From: Diphasiastrum complanatum
Taxonomy: Eukaryota > Streptophyta > Lycopodiopsida > Lycopodiales > Lycopodiaceae
Reading direction: 5' to 3'
Length of the DNA: 64,000 bases
Assembly (NCBI GenBank): GCA_029204225.1
Contig: CM055094.1
Location: forward strand, 16,512,609-16,576,608
The position numbers were made by a program, and so were the translations under genes. Shown here one piece after another: positions 23,401 to 34,800 of this stretch (position 1 is its first letter; each line of letters begins with the position of its first letter). A model generated the notes under the pieces. That model worked only from the letters and a program-made list of their open reading frames with translations. It made no database searches and was not told where the DNA came from.

Positions 23401-25222
23401 GGCTGATTCAAAAGATCTACTTCAAGCTAAGTGAGAGGTGCATTGCGGAGTACTCAATCTTTGCCTACCTTACAGAGCCAAGATGGAAAAGTATCAAGAT
23501 CAGACTGGGACAAGGAGAGAAACCATGGTGCAGAAGCAACAAGGCACAGAGTGGACCACAAAGTGGGCAATCAAACGATAAATCCTTTGGCTCAGGGAGC
23601 CTTGATACCTGTGCGGAACTTATCAAATCTGGAGCTCAGGGAGCTCAATACAAAGTGCATCAAGGACAAATCAGGACCTCAAAGGAGTTCCCAAGTCGAA
23701 AGTCAGAAGCGACAGGGGCAAACATTTCAAAGAAAGGCCTCTGTCATAAGGTTCCTGGGTTTTACGAAAGCGATATCAAATCTACGCTTTTCCCAGACAA
23801 AGAGGCATGTTCAAGTTATGTAATTTTTCAATACAAAGAGCTGAGCCTCCGACTTGTGGTGTGCCACCTTCAATGTTAATAAAAAGTGCCCAGTAAATTG
23901 GGTACTGTGCCAAGTAGCTTAGATGTATAATATTTTAATTTGGAGACAGCTTTACTTTAATCTGACATCTGATGAGGACATCAGACTTTATAAAGGTGGC
24001 ACGGTGTTGTAAAGCTACATTTACAAGCTTTGCTTCCGGCGCCAGCAGCGCCCCTGCTGCTCCCGGCGCCAACGGCGCCTGCGCCGCTCTCGGCGCCATT
24101 GTGACCAGAATCCAGCCGGCGCCAAGTTCCTATGGCTGAAAATCTTTATTCGGTTCTAGCGGAGCCCAGATAGCTCAGATCGATGTGCAATCACCTCACA
24201 CGATCTAGGCATGATTAAAATAAGCCCGGAGATCAATAAAATCTAGAGAGAGAAAATGACTTTCTAGAAAGACAGAATCCTAGAGAGAGAAAAACGTGCT
24301 TTACGAGCTTGGCTAGAGTGCTTGGTATGAGGGGGGGAGTCGAATCACACCAATACTATAGGGGAGTGCGGGTTGCGACTCAGGGCGAGCTCCAACCAAG
24401 TCTCAGCCTCCCTTGCTGGAATGTTGTCATGGCTCTCGCCTTGGCATGCTAGCGCCCCGGAGACTAGGGTCGGCCACACACTTGAAATGTAACCTTCTCA
24501 AATTTATCAATAAAGTGGGATTTTCCTCAAACTGACTCTGATTACCTTTTGGGTTTCAGTGTTCGGTAAAAGCGCCAGTTGTAAGGCCGCTTCCAAATTT
24601 TTAACTTGGCACATAGCTGAGGGTCGTATCCCGGGACGCCAGCGGTATGCCGTCGGGACCATTCGGTCCGCGGCGCCAGCGGTATGCTGTCGGGACCATT
24701 TGGTCCAGGAACTGGTTGTTTCAATATCTGTCGCGGCTTGTGGTTCTGAGTGTTCCTTGCATGAACGTGAATGGGTTAAGCTCTTGGGGAACGGGCTCTA
24801 ACTTGTCGGCTGAGTTGGATGGCTTGCTTGGGTGCCTGTTACCTGTTTATGGCTGACCAGTCTGGCGTGGCGCCAGGTTGGCTTCCAGCGCTCGTGACGA
24901 AGCTTTCAGTTGGTTAAGTCTGATGTAAGTCAGACCGCTTGCTTGGAATGGACGTTACTCGTTTGTAACGAAGCTTCGAGTTGGTTAAGTTTGATGTATG
25001 TCGGGCGGCTTGCTTGGAGGGAAGTCACCCACATCGGGACCCCGGATCTGGCATGGCGCCAGGTTGGATCTCAATGTTGGTTTTCGGAACTTCAATTTGG
25101 TTAAGTCTGATCGTTGTTGGCGAGTTGGCTGCTTGTATGTCAAGTGTGTTTGGATGGCAAGAGTTGAAGGCTGGGAAGCTAAGTCGTGGTTCCCGGCTCC
25201 CTTTTGGGATGCCTGCGCTACA
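20468..25222 (+). mobile_element. Element T copy T6
   Basis: Parts are 5' LTR 20468-21676, internal region 21677-24004 and 3' LTR 24005-25222. A tract in the 5' LTR near 20570-20612 carries type-A bases, probably a conversion patch. The spacer 25223-25253 follows. The internal region keeps the five leader modules, and near 21770 it shows the exact uninterrupted form of the site where element G inserted in T7. Confidence 0.88.
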
Positions 25223-26551
25223 GCTGGCGTCCAGGGATACGACGCTCAGCTATTGTTGTAAAGCTACCTTTACAAGCTTTACTCCCGGTGCCAGCTATGT
25301 CCCCGGCGCCAGCAGCGCCCCTGCGGCTCTCGGCGCCACTTGACCAGAATCCAGCCGGTGCGAAGTTCCTATGGCTGAAAATCTTTGATCGGTTTTAGCG
25401 GAGTCCAGAGAGCTCAGATCGATGTGCAATCACCTCACACGATCTAGGCATGATTAAAGGAAGCTGGAGGATCAATAGAATCTAGAGAGAGAAAATGACT
25501 TTCTAGAAAGAGAAAATCCTAGAGAGAGAAAAATGTGCTTTACTAGCTTGGGTAGAGTGCTTGGTATGAGGGGGGTGCCGAATCACACCAATACTACAGG
25601 GGAGTGCGGCTTGCGACTCAGGGCGAGCTCCAACCAAGTCTCAGCCTCCCTTGCTGGAATGTTGTCATGGCTCTCGCCTTGGCATGCGCTAGCGCCCTAG
25701 AGACTAGGGTCGGTCACACACTTAAAATGTAACCTTCTCAGATTTATCAATAAAGTGGGATTTTTCTGAAACTGACTCTGATTACCTTCTGGGTTTCAGT
25801 GTTCGGTCAAAGCGCCAGTTGTAAGGCCGCTTCAAAATTTTTAAGTTGGCACATACCTGAGGTTCGTATACCGGGACGCCAGTGGTATGCCGTCGGGACC
25901 ATTCGGTCCGCGGCGCCAGCGGTATGCTGTCGGGACCATTTGGTCCAAGAGCTGGTTGTTTCCATATCTGTCGCGGCTTGTGGTTCTGAGTGTTCCTTGC
26001 ATGAACGTGAATGGGTTAAGCTCTTGGGGAACGGGCTCTGGCCTGTCGGCTGAGTTGGATTGCTTGCTTGGGTGGAAGTTACCTGTTTATGGCTGTCCAG
26101 TCTGGCGTGGCGCCAGGTTGGCTTCCAGTGCTCGTGACGAAGCTTTCAGTTGGTTAAGTCTGATGTAAGTTTGACCGCTTGCTTGGAATGGATGTTACTC
26201 GTTTGTAACGAAGCTTCGAGTTGGTCAAGTTTGATGTATGTCGGGCGGCTTGCTTGGAGGGAAGTCACCCACATTGGCAGCCCCGATCTGGCATGGCGCC
26301 AGGTTGAATCTCAATGTTGGCTTTCGGAACTTCAAGTGGGTTAAGTCTGATCGTTGTTGGCGAGTTGGCTGCTTGTATGTCAAGTGGGTTTGGATGGCAA
26401 GAGTTGAAGGCCGGGAAGCTAAGTCGCGGTTCCCGGCTCCCTTTGGGATGCCTGCGCTACATAAGGTATCAGAGCCGACTGGGCGTTCAGCTATGCGGAT
26501 CTCACAGAAATGGCCACGGTTTGGGGTTCATCAAGACAACTGTGGTGCAAG

Positions 26552-26556
26552 GTGAT
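26552..26556. repeat. Left target-site duplication of element G (GTGAT)
   Basis: GTGAT directly precedes the element and recurs at 31811-31815 just after it. The empty site in T6, near 21767, reads AAGGTGATGTCC with a single GTGAT. Five bp is the usual duplication size for Ty3/gypsy integrase. Confidence 0.95.
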
Positions 26557-27476
26557 TGTTGCGCCGGCGCCTCAAAGGGCGCTGGGACTTGAGCGGTTTC
26601 CCCAACACGCGCTTAAGTCTAACATTCATCCATCATGCACTTACGTAAAAGCCAACTCAGAATCGTAACAAGCTTAACCATTCAGACTTAAGAAAACTGG
26701 AATCCCAACCAACCCGAAAGCCAACTCAGAATCCGTCCCCAAAAGGTAACCAAAGGCAAAGACAAGCCACACATGAAACCCAAGGCATAGTGGTCGCCAA
26801 ACTGACCAATTGGCATAGCGGCAAGCCCCATGTCGATGACAGGGACCCTTAGGCGCCAGCGACGCAAAAAGGTTGTAGTAAGGGTCCTTCCACTTGGACC
26901 AGTCCCGGAGGCGAAACCGAAATGGTAATCATCCCCAAGGATCAACTTTATTAGATTTGGAAGAGGTTACATTCATACATAGACTGACCGGTCTCGGGGC
27001 CACCAACACGTGCTGGGCATTGTGCCTGGCTCGTGCTGGTAGAGGGAGCTGAGACCTGGCGACTGGATTCCTGGCGCTGGTTGAGCTGCCCAAGTTTCTG
27101 TCTGCCGGACTCCCCCTATAGTTCTGCTGTGATTCGGCGCACCCCCTCTGGTTTGAAACATAGTGCTTTCTGGTAAAGCACGCTTTTTAGGACTTAGTTT
27201 TTATTTTGCTGATTAAGCCTGGCAAGCCTGGCAGAATCAGTCTGGCTCCCGGACATGGGTCCCGGGAGCCGTCCCGGCGGCCGAATCAACCTGCTTTCCT
27301 GACTAGGCCATGACTCGAGCTCCAGAGCTAGCTCATGACTTTGTGACTACTTGACTGGCTCACCACAGGTCGGAGGCTCAGTCCTTGACATTCTAACTTG
27401 CTCTGGGACCTTAGGGAGTGTCACCCCTTTGAGTCTTACAGGGCACGCTGGGTGCACCCAAGTCAGCTTTACAACA
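26557..27476 (-). repeat. 3' LTR of element G (920 bp)
   Basis: On the element strand it begins TGTTGTAAAGCTGAC and ends GGCGCCGGCGCAACA. It is the same length as the 5' LTR at 30891-31810, with the same sequence as far as I compared. Several stretches resemble the T LTR, including the CTTTATT...GAAGAGGTTACATT region and the CCCCTATAGT / GTGATTCGGC region. Confidence 0.93.
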
Positions 27477-27486
27477 TCCTCCCCTC
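27477..27486 (-). other. Polypurine tract of element G
   Basis: On the element strand GAGGGGAGGA directly abuts the TGTTG start of the 3' LTR. This is the classic plus-strand primer position. GATGAGGACATCAG lies just upstream, as in element T. Confidence 0.88.
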
Positions 27487-27843
27487 GTTTGAGAAAGCTG
27501 ATGTCCTCATCAGGGCCAAACTAGAACCTAAGACTCATGGCACGGGCTTAATTCACCGGCCAGACTTTAGTCACATATACAAGGGCACGGGCTTGATTCA
27601 CCGGCCAAAGAAAACCAACTGTAAAGCAGAGTAATGATATTGTGTTTTACACCCAGCACAGGAAAAGTGTGGATCTAGTTCACTTACGTAAAACCTGTGT
27701 GAAGCTGCTGCACTTAGACATCAAACTGAAGCTCACTCCTCAATGAGAAATGCGGCTTACTTTATTAGCATGAAAGAAAAAGGTACTCACGGCTCCCTTA
27801 AGCCTCAGATATGTCGTTGTGGTCGCACATCTGGATGAGTCCC
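27487..27843 (-). other. 3' untranslated part of element G
   Basis: About 360 bp lie between the end of the gag-protease frame and the polypurine tract, with no recognisable coding content. It contains a 24-nt direct repeat (27539-27562 and 27584-27607, core GGCACGGGCTT-ATTCACCGG) 45 bp apart. Confidence 0.7.
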
Positions 27844-28150
27844 CTAGGACTTTAGATATTTCGTTTGGTCGTCCAGGTTGAGCTCCTTGAGCTCTGCATC
27901 GGCACTTAGATTCACCTTTGACGTAGAAACTGCAGGCAATGTTGGCTCCATTTGACCTCGCATCAACTGGTTTGTCACTGTTGGATGTCTTTCATTAAAA
28001 AGATGAGTTTTCGCTTGGTCACACAAGGTGAGCTCCTTGAGCTCTGCATCGGCACTTGAATTCACCTTTGATGTAGAGACTATAGGCAATTTTGGCTCCA
28101 TTTGTTCCCGTGCCAGCTGGTCTGTCACTGTTGGTTGTCCTTCGTTAAAT
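27844..28150 (-). repeat. ~153-bp tandem duplication at the 3' end of the gag-protease frame
   Basis: Two adjacent in-frame copies encode closely similar ~50-residue blocks. Each has the order HLFNE, PTVT-QL, QMEP, STSKVN, SADAELKEL. The duplication keeps the frame. The block has no known domain. Confidence 0.85.
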
Positions 28151-30057
28151 AGGTGAATGAGATTGGGAGGAATGGTTGGCTCAGGTTCATTTGTGTCGTT
28201 CTTTTCTAGTTGGTCCCCTGGCACAGCTCTGACGACACAAGGTCTCCTGCCATTATATAATAACACAAGGTTAACCCCTTTTGCCAAGAAGGCCACCACA
28301 TGTTCGTTAAACCAACTTAATCCCAAAATAGCGTCGAAGGCATCCATCTTCAAGATTGTGAACGTTAGTCGATTCTTCCAGGCTCCCAGAGAGATTGGTA
28401 AGTTGGTTGCCAATCTACAAGTGGTCATTGTACCTTTCGCGGTCTCCACACAAATAGGAGTCACATTTTCTTCACATTGGATGTCCAATTCTCCTGTCAG
28501 TTTTTCTGACAAGTAGTTATGAGACGCCCCCAGGTCTACCATGAAGTAAATGATCCTGCCTTGAATACAGCCTTTCAGGTACAATAACTTGGATCCTCTC
28601 GCAGGAGTCGCCATAAGATGTTCACGATAAGCCGCAAGTGCCCCTATCTGTTGCAAGGCATTCAGGTCAGACTCCGTCAAATCCGTTTCTGGGTCCTCTT
28701 CATCATCTTGTTCACCATCTTCTTGATCAAATGCCTCTCTCTCCATCCTATCAAATCCTTCAATGGCAGCCATGATTTGCTTATTCAATGGTTTGGGGCA
28801 TGATCTCCAAGAGTGACCTTGCTGATGACAGTTGAAGCAACGCATGGAACTGCCCACTGTTGGTGAGCTGTTGCTGTGACTAGTCGAAGATCCAACATTG
28901 TTTCTTCTCTGGAACATGTTCCCTCCATTGTTGCCTTGGTTGCCAAACCCTGTTTTTGTTGGGAATTTATTCACGCTACTCGAGGCTTGGTTGCCATTTG
29001 GAGCTGAGTCCCCTCTTGAAAAGAAGCTCGGACTCGGTCTGGATCCACTAAATACTCTTGTTGAGGTTGCGGGAGCAGCTGGTGCCAATGTGCTCTCATA
29101 ATCACAAACCATTTCAGCCGCTCGAATAGTTGAATTGAAATCATGGGGCATGTAGCTGTCTATCGCACGTCGGGTCCAGGATTGCATTCCAGACAATAGG
29201 TAATGAGTTTTGTCCGCCTCGGACATATCTTCAATAACCCATACACTCTGTCTGAATCTATTGAGGTACTCTCGCAATGACCCTTTCTGTTTGAGCCCCG
29301 ATAATTCTGTCCTCAATCTCATGTGTGAATCCTTCGGTATGAACTCCTCTCGTAACGCGGTTTTGAATGCGTCCCATGTTTGAAAATGCATTCCTGCCAT
29401 CCGGTACCAATTTGTAGTGTAGCCCTCAAAATATGCTAATGCCAAGTCAGTTCTTTCTTCCTCAGGAGTGTTCATTAGACGGAAGTAATGGTCCATGTGA
29501 AACAACCAATCTTCCACAACTCGAATATCACGCTCTCCTTTGAAAGTAGGTGGTGCTTTCACTTTGGCAGTCTTTCTTGGGCCCTCCGTGGTTCGCGCTC
29601 GTGGTTCTCTTGGTATCTGTGGAGGAGGCGCCACTGCATTCTCCCTAGTTGCTTCCAACTCTTCAAACCTGGCTTCGAGCTGTGTTAGCCCGTCTCTCAT
29701 TTCTCTAGCAAGGTTAATTTGGGTAAGATTCATGGCTCGCAAGGATGTTTGCCATTCTTTCCTTTCGGTTTCTCTATCCTTCTTCACCTCGCTAAGCATA
29801 GCCGTCATTGCGCTTGATAAGTATTGCCGCATCTTCACTTCAAAGAGGTCCTGTTGTGCCTCTGGCAAGGGTTCATCTCTTGGTGTAGGTTCAGAAGGGC
29901 CACCCATCTCTTCATGGAGGGGCGCCACTGTGGAGTGCATACGCTCTTTCTTTCTCGACTTGGACCTGGTGCCATCTCGATGCATGCGAGAGCTGTATTC
30001 TCGAGTCAGCTCTTCTCCGTCCGTCAGTGCTCGTAACTCTTCAAGATGGTCCTCCAT
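27844..30057 (-). CDS. Gag-protease polyprotein of element G (737 aa)
   Basis: One long frame fills most of the element's internal region. Residues 1-65 are charged. Residues about 68-140 look like a coiled coil. A Retrotrans_gag capsid-type domain spans about 168-325, with the family pattern PTFKGERD, VEDWLFHMDHYF and a SLREYLNRFRQ helix. An Asn/Ser-rich linker follows. A CCHC zinc knuckle is at 407-420 (CFNC-HQQGH-SWRSC), then an acidic stretch. A retropepsin-like aspartic protease region spans about 495-600, with the FMVD-GAS and AILGLSW landmarks. The C-terminus is a two-copy repeat of about 50 residues (633-683, 684-733). In the family, Gag forms the virus-like particle and binds RNA, and the protease matures the polyprotein. 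I chose the start as the first ATG of the frame, downstream of the leader. It is a fossil-class element gene, not a host gene. Confidence 0.9.
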   Translation of the reverse strand: MEDHLEELRALTDGEELTREYSSRMHRDGTRSKSRKKERMHSTVAPLHEEMGGPSEPTPRDEPLPEAQQDLFEVKMRQYLSSAMTAMLSEVKKDRETERKEWQTSLRAMNLTQINLAREMRDGLTQLEARFEELEATRENAVAPPPQIPREPRARTTEGPRKTAKVKAPPTFKGERDIRVVEDWLFHMDHYFRLMNTPEEERTDLALAYFEGYTTNWYRMAGMHFQTWDAFKTALREEFIPKDSHMRLRTELSGLKQKGSLREYLNRFRQSVWVIEDMSEADKTHYLLSGMQSWTRRAIDSYMPHDFNSTIRAAEMVCDYESTLAPAAPATSTRVFSGSRPSPSFFSRGDSAPNGNQASSSVNKFPTKTGFGNQGNNGGNMFQRRNNVGSSTSHSNSSPTVGSSMRCFNCHQQGHSWRSCPKPLNKQIMAAIEGFDRMEREAFDQEDGEQDDEEDPETDLTESDLNALQQIGALAAYREHLMATPARGSKLLYLKGCIQGRIIYFMVDLGASHNYLSEKLTGELDIQCEENVTPICVETAKGTMTTCRLATNLPISLGAWKNRLTFTILKMDAFDAILGLSWFNEHVVAFLAKGVNLVLLYNGRRPCVVRAVPGDQLEKNDTNEPEPTIPPNLIHLFNEGQPTVTDQLAREQMEPKLPIVSTSKVNSSADAELKELTLCDQAKTHLFNERHPTVTNQLMRGQMEPTLPAVSTSKVNLSADAELKELNLDDQTKYLKS

Positions 30058-30413
30058 TATAGTCAGAGGTGTACTTCCAACAGATTATCGCCTCAATCCT
30101 TTTTATATTTGAAGCTCTCCCTTCTGTCAGCCGGGCCCCACAGCTCTCTTTTCTTCTTTATTAAATCAGCTTCAATGAAAATATCCCTTCCTCAAACTTA
30201 GCACGCCCACATCACCTGAGAGCCAAGTAGGAACCAGGTCATTTGTGTCCAAGCAAGCACACGACAAACGGAACATACCAACCAAAGCAAACATAGAGGA
30301 TCCCTCTCAAGCCACAAACCCCCCCTGAGACCGGACGTAGGACCTTTGCCTAGCCGCGCCCACACAAATCTATCACAGAATTAGCCCACGGGGAAACATC
30401 CATCCAACCATCC

Positions 30414-30799
30414 GTGCTTTCACCATTAAGCAGCACATTGCCTCAGTCACGCCCCACCACTTTTTGGTCGATAGCCCTTATAGCTAAACGATCGGCAGCT
30501 ATCCCGCACCGGCAGCTAACCACCCGTGCTTTACACCCGAATTCGAGCAGCATCTCTGTATCAATGGTTAACCCGTACAGTTCGAATATGTCGCCCCGCA
30601 CCCCACAAGGTACAGACCGTGCTTTCACCTACCTAGGCAGCACTTTGCCTCATCCGTCCTACGTGCAGACAGCGCCAGGCCCGAACCGCGAGAACTGACC
30701 GTGCTTACACCTCGAGGGCAGCACTTTGACTCATCAAGTCCCCCGTTCTGCCGACCACCCCGACCGTGGACGCACCCGTGCTTACACTGTGGGCAGCAC
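30414..30799 (-). repeat. Five-module hairpin leader of element G
   Basis: In element order the modules lie at 30799-30778, 30724-30701, 30643-30619, 30553-30526 and 30436-30414. Four have perfect GTGCT/AGCAC stems, including module 5, which is imperfect in T. The cores match those of the T leader one for one. This shows common descent of the T and G leaders, and possible selection on the stems. Confidence 0.68.
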
Positions 30800-30875
30800 C
30801 TTGCGCAACGGTTGTCCTGACAAATCCCAAAAACGTGGCCATCCCTGTGAGACTTGCGTAGCTGACCGGCTAGTC

Positions 30876-30888
30876 GGCTCTGATACCA
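30876..30888 (-). other. Primer-binding site of element G (tRNA-iMet)
   Basis: On the element strand TGGTATCAGAGCC lies 2 nt after the 5' LTR. It is a 13-nt match to the plant initiator-methionine tRNA 3' end. Confidence 0.93.
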
Positions 30889-30890
30889 CA

Positions 30891-31810
30891 TGTTGCGCCG
30901 GCGCCTCAAAGGGCGCTGGGACTTGAGCGGTTTCCCCAACACGCGCTTAAGTCTAACATTCATCCATCATGCACTTACGTAAAAGCCAACTCAGAATCGT
31001 AACAAGCTTAACCATTCAGACTTAAGAAAACTGGAATCCCAACCAACCCGAAAGCCAACTCAGAATCCGTCCCCAAAAGGTAACCAAAGGCAAAGACAAG
31101 CCACACATGAAACCCAAGGCATAGTGGTCGCCAAACTGACCAATTGGCATAGCGGCAAGCCCCATGTCGATGACAGGGACCCTTAGGCGCCAGCGACGCA
31201 AAAAGGTTGTAGTAAGGGTCCTTCCACTTGGACCAGTCCCGGAGGCGAAACCGAAATGGTAATCATCCCCAAGGATCAACTTTATTAGATTTGGAAGAGG
31301 TTACATTCATACATAGACTGACCGGTCTCGGGGCCACCAACACGTGCTGGGCATTGTGCCTGGCTCGTGCTGGTAGAGGGAGCTGAGACCTGGCGACTGG
31401 ATTCCTGGCGCTGGTTGAGCTGCCCAAGTTTCTGTCTGCCGGACTCCCCCTATAGTTCTGCTGTGATTCGGCGCACCCCCTCTGGTTTGAAACATAGTGC
31501 TTTCTGGTAAAGCACGCTTTTTAGGACTTAGTTTTTATTTTGCTGATTAAGCCTGGCAAGCCTGGCAGAATCAGTCTGGCTCCCGGACATGGGTCCCGGG
31601 AGCCGTCCCGGCGGCCGAATCAACCTGCTTTCCTGACTAGGCCATGACTCGAGCTCCAGAGCTAGCTCATGACTTTGTGACTACTTGACTGGCTCACCAC
31701 AGGTCGGAGGCTCAGTCCTTGACATTCTAACTTGCTCTGGGACCTTAGGGAGTGTCACCCCTTTGAGTCTTACAGGGCACGCTGGGTGCACCCAAGTCAG
31801 CTTTACAACA
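30891..31810 (-). repeat. 5' LTR of element G (920 bp)
   Basis: It is the partner of the LTR at 26557-27476, with the same length and no difference seen. It is followed on the plus strand by the second GTGAT target copy at 31811-31815. Confidence 0.93.
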
Positions 31811-34800
31811 GTGATGTCCACAGTGTAAGCACGGGTGCGTCCACGGTCGGGGTGGTCGGCAGAACGGGGGACGTGATGAGTCAAAGTGCTGCCCTCGAGG
31901 TGTAAGCACGGTCAGTTCTCGCGGTTCGGGCGTGGCGCCGTCTGCACGTAGGACGGATGAGGCAAAGTGTTGCCTAGGTAGGTGAAAGCACGGTCTATGA
32001 CTTGTGGGGTGCGGGGCGACATATTCGAACAGTACGGGTTAACCATTGATACAGAGATGCTGCTCGAATTCGGGTGTAAAGCATGGGTGGTTAGCTGCCG
32101 GTGCGGGATAGCTGCCGATCGTTTAGCTATAAGGGCTATCGACCAAAAAGTGGTGGGGCGTGACTGAGGCAATGTGTTGCTTAATGGTGAAATCACGGGT
32201 AGTCGGAGGGGTGTCCTATGTGGGCCGATTTTGTGATCGATTTGTATGGGCGCGGCCAGGCAAAGGTCCGTTGGCAGGACCATCTCAAAGGGGGGACCTT
32301 GTCTAGGTTACTTGTTAGTAAACCTGCCTGAGTGTCTTAATGGTATGTATTCGTGGTGAGTCTTAGTACTCGTGCTTTGCCTGGTTTGCATGATTGCTTG
32401 TTATACAAGGAGCTGATGGCTCGAGAAGGAACCTTTCTTTTGAAGGCTGATACCATCAAACAAAGAGGACTACAAAATCTGTGGGCGGATTTGCAGTTCA
32501 AGTACTCACACGTGAACGGCAACGAAACGACTCTATGTTTGCAAAGGATGGATGGCTAGCCTGTTTCTTGGGTTAGTTTCATTTGCGACAATGCCCACCA
32601 GACGTAAGCAGAAAGCCAAAAGTTGGAAAGGGCAATTTCAGGGGAGATCTTCTATGGAGTAGTTGGTCTTCATTTTGGGACGGCCACCTTCGGAACTGAA
32701 ACTCACTGCGCATGGGTGATATCCAGTATCAGTTGGGTTTTTCCTCAAAGGGGAAAGACTAGGATTCTCTTCAAAGATTGGCAACAGGTTGGATCAAGCC
32801 ATAATCCTAGCAGATGGGAAGCAAAGTCTTGGAAAAGCTTTTTGTTTGAAGAACTCTACTCTAACTCCGATCAGCTGATTTTATAAGTGGAGGGGAACTA
32901 TCACACGCACCTCTCTCTTGGGACAAATTTTGAATGAAAGTTGATCAAAACGGCGGCAAAGTCAAGGTCACCTAGCCATACTCACATGAGGAGACTGGCG
33001 AACTTTGGACCTAATAAGTTGACAAGTTTTTGTTGTGGAAAGGAAAGCTTGTTATAGGCTTTCTCTCGACCAGCAATGATGAGGAAACATATGAGTACGC
33101 TGGCTTGTGTTACGTGTAACGCAGCTGATCGATGAAGGAACTGTGAAAGTTGAGTCTTGCATGAGAGACTTGGTATTTCGAACGGACGCTAAGGGACAGT
33201 TCGCGTTGATATCGGACTAGTGCAGTCTCTTGGTGCATGTGTCTGATTCAAAGAGAGCTACTTGAAGCCAAGCTCGATGTACGCTTCTTGTTTTGACTGT
33301 GAGGCAACTGACTAGTGATGGAATTGTGAAAGTCAAGTTTTGCGCGACGGACATGGTGCTTCAAACAAACGCGAAGAGATAGTTCGGATTCGGATCAAAC
33401 TGGTGCGACCCTTTGGCTTTCCACGAGGTCAATGGTTACATTTGGGCTGATTCAAAAGATCTACTTCAAGCTAAGTGAGAGGTGCATTGCGGAGTACTCA
33501 ATCTTTGCCTACCTTACAGAGCCAAGATGGAAAAGTATCAAGATCAGACTGGGACAAGGAGAGAAACCATGGTGCAGAAGCAACAAGGCACAGAGTGGAC
33601 CACAAAGTGGGCAATCAAACGATAAATCCTTTGGCTCAGGGAGCCTTGATACCTGTGCGGAACTTATCAAATCTGGAGCTCAGGGAGCTCAATACAAAGT
33701 GCATCAAGGACAAATCAGGACCTCAAAGGAGTTCCCAAGTCGAAAGTCAGAAGCGACAGGGGCAAACATTTCAAAGAAAGGCCTCTGTCATAAGGTTCCT
33801 GGGTTTTACGAAAGCGATATCAAATCTACGCTTTTCCCAGACAAAGAGGCATGTTCAAGTTATGTAATTTTTCAATACAAAGAGCTGAGCCTCCGACTTG
33901 TGGTGTGCCACCTTCAATGTTAATAAAAAGTGCCCAGTAAATTGGGTACTGTGCCAAGTAGCTTAGATGTATAATATTTTAATTTGGAGACAGCTTTACT
34001 TTAATCTGACATCTGATGAGGACATCAGACTTTATAAAGGTGGCACGGTGTTGTAAAGCTACATTTACAAGCTTTGCTTCCGGCGCCAGCAGCGCCCCTG
34101 CTGCTCCCGGCGCCAACGGCGCCTGCGCCGCTCTCGGCGCCATTGTGACCAGAATCCAGCCGGCGCCAAGTTCCTATGGCTGAAAATCTTTATTCGGTTC
34201 TAGCGGAGCCCAGATAGCTCAGATCGATGTGCAATCACCTCACACGATCTAGGCATGATTAAAATAAGCCCGGAGATCAATAAAATCTAGAGAGAGAAAA
34301 TGACTTTCTAGAAAGACAGAATCCTAGAGAGAGAAAAACGTGCTTTACGAGCTTGGCTAGAGTGCTTGGTATGAGGGGGGGAGTCGAATCACACCAATAC
34401 TATAGGGGAGTGCGGGTTGCGACTCAGGGCGAGCTCCAACCAAGTCTCAGCCTCCCTTGCTGGAATGTTGTCATGGCTCTCGCCTTGGCATGCTAGCGCC
34501 CCGGAGACTAGGGTCGGTCACACACTTGAAATGTAACCTTCTCAAATTTATCAATAAAGTGGGATTTTCCTCAAACTGACTCTGATTACCTTTTGGGTTT
34601 CAGTGTTCGGTAAAAGCGCCAGTTGTAAGGCCGCTTCCAAATTTTTAACTTGGCACATAGCTGAGGGTCGTATCCCGGGACGCCAGCGGTATGCCGTCGG
34701 GACCATTCGGTCCGCGGCGCCAGCGGTATGCTGTCGGGACCATTTGGTCCAGGAACTGGTTGTTTCAATATCTGTCGCGGCTTGTGGTTCTGAGTGTTCC

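Larger units (their letters stand above)
26557..31810 (-). mobile_element. Element G: gag-protease-only Ty3/gypsy-like LTR retrotransposon (5254 bp)
   Basis: This is a minus-strand insertion with both ends present and a 5-bp target duplication. In element order the parts are 5' LTR 30891-31810, primer-binding site 30876-30888, five-module leader 30414-30799, gag-protease frame 30057-27844, a short 3' untranslated part, polypurine tract 27477-27486 and 3' LTR 26557-27476. The two 920-bp LTRs show no difference that I could find by eye, so the insertion is very young. It has no reverse transcriptase, RNase H or integrase region, so it resembles gag-bearing non-autonomous plant elements (TR-GAG type) with a protease added. 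Enzymes must come from a partner. LTR and leader similarity to T places it in the same family. The clade cannot be fixed without pol. Confidence 0.93.

Noticed and set aside
29540-30112. 190-codon plus-strand frame
   Set aside because: It is the antisense shadow of the gag-protease frame on the minus strand.
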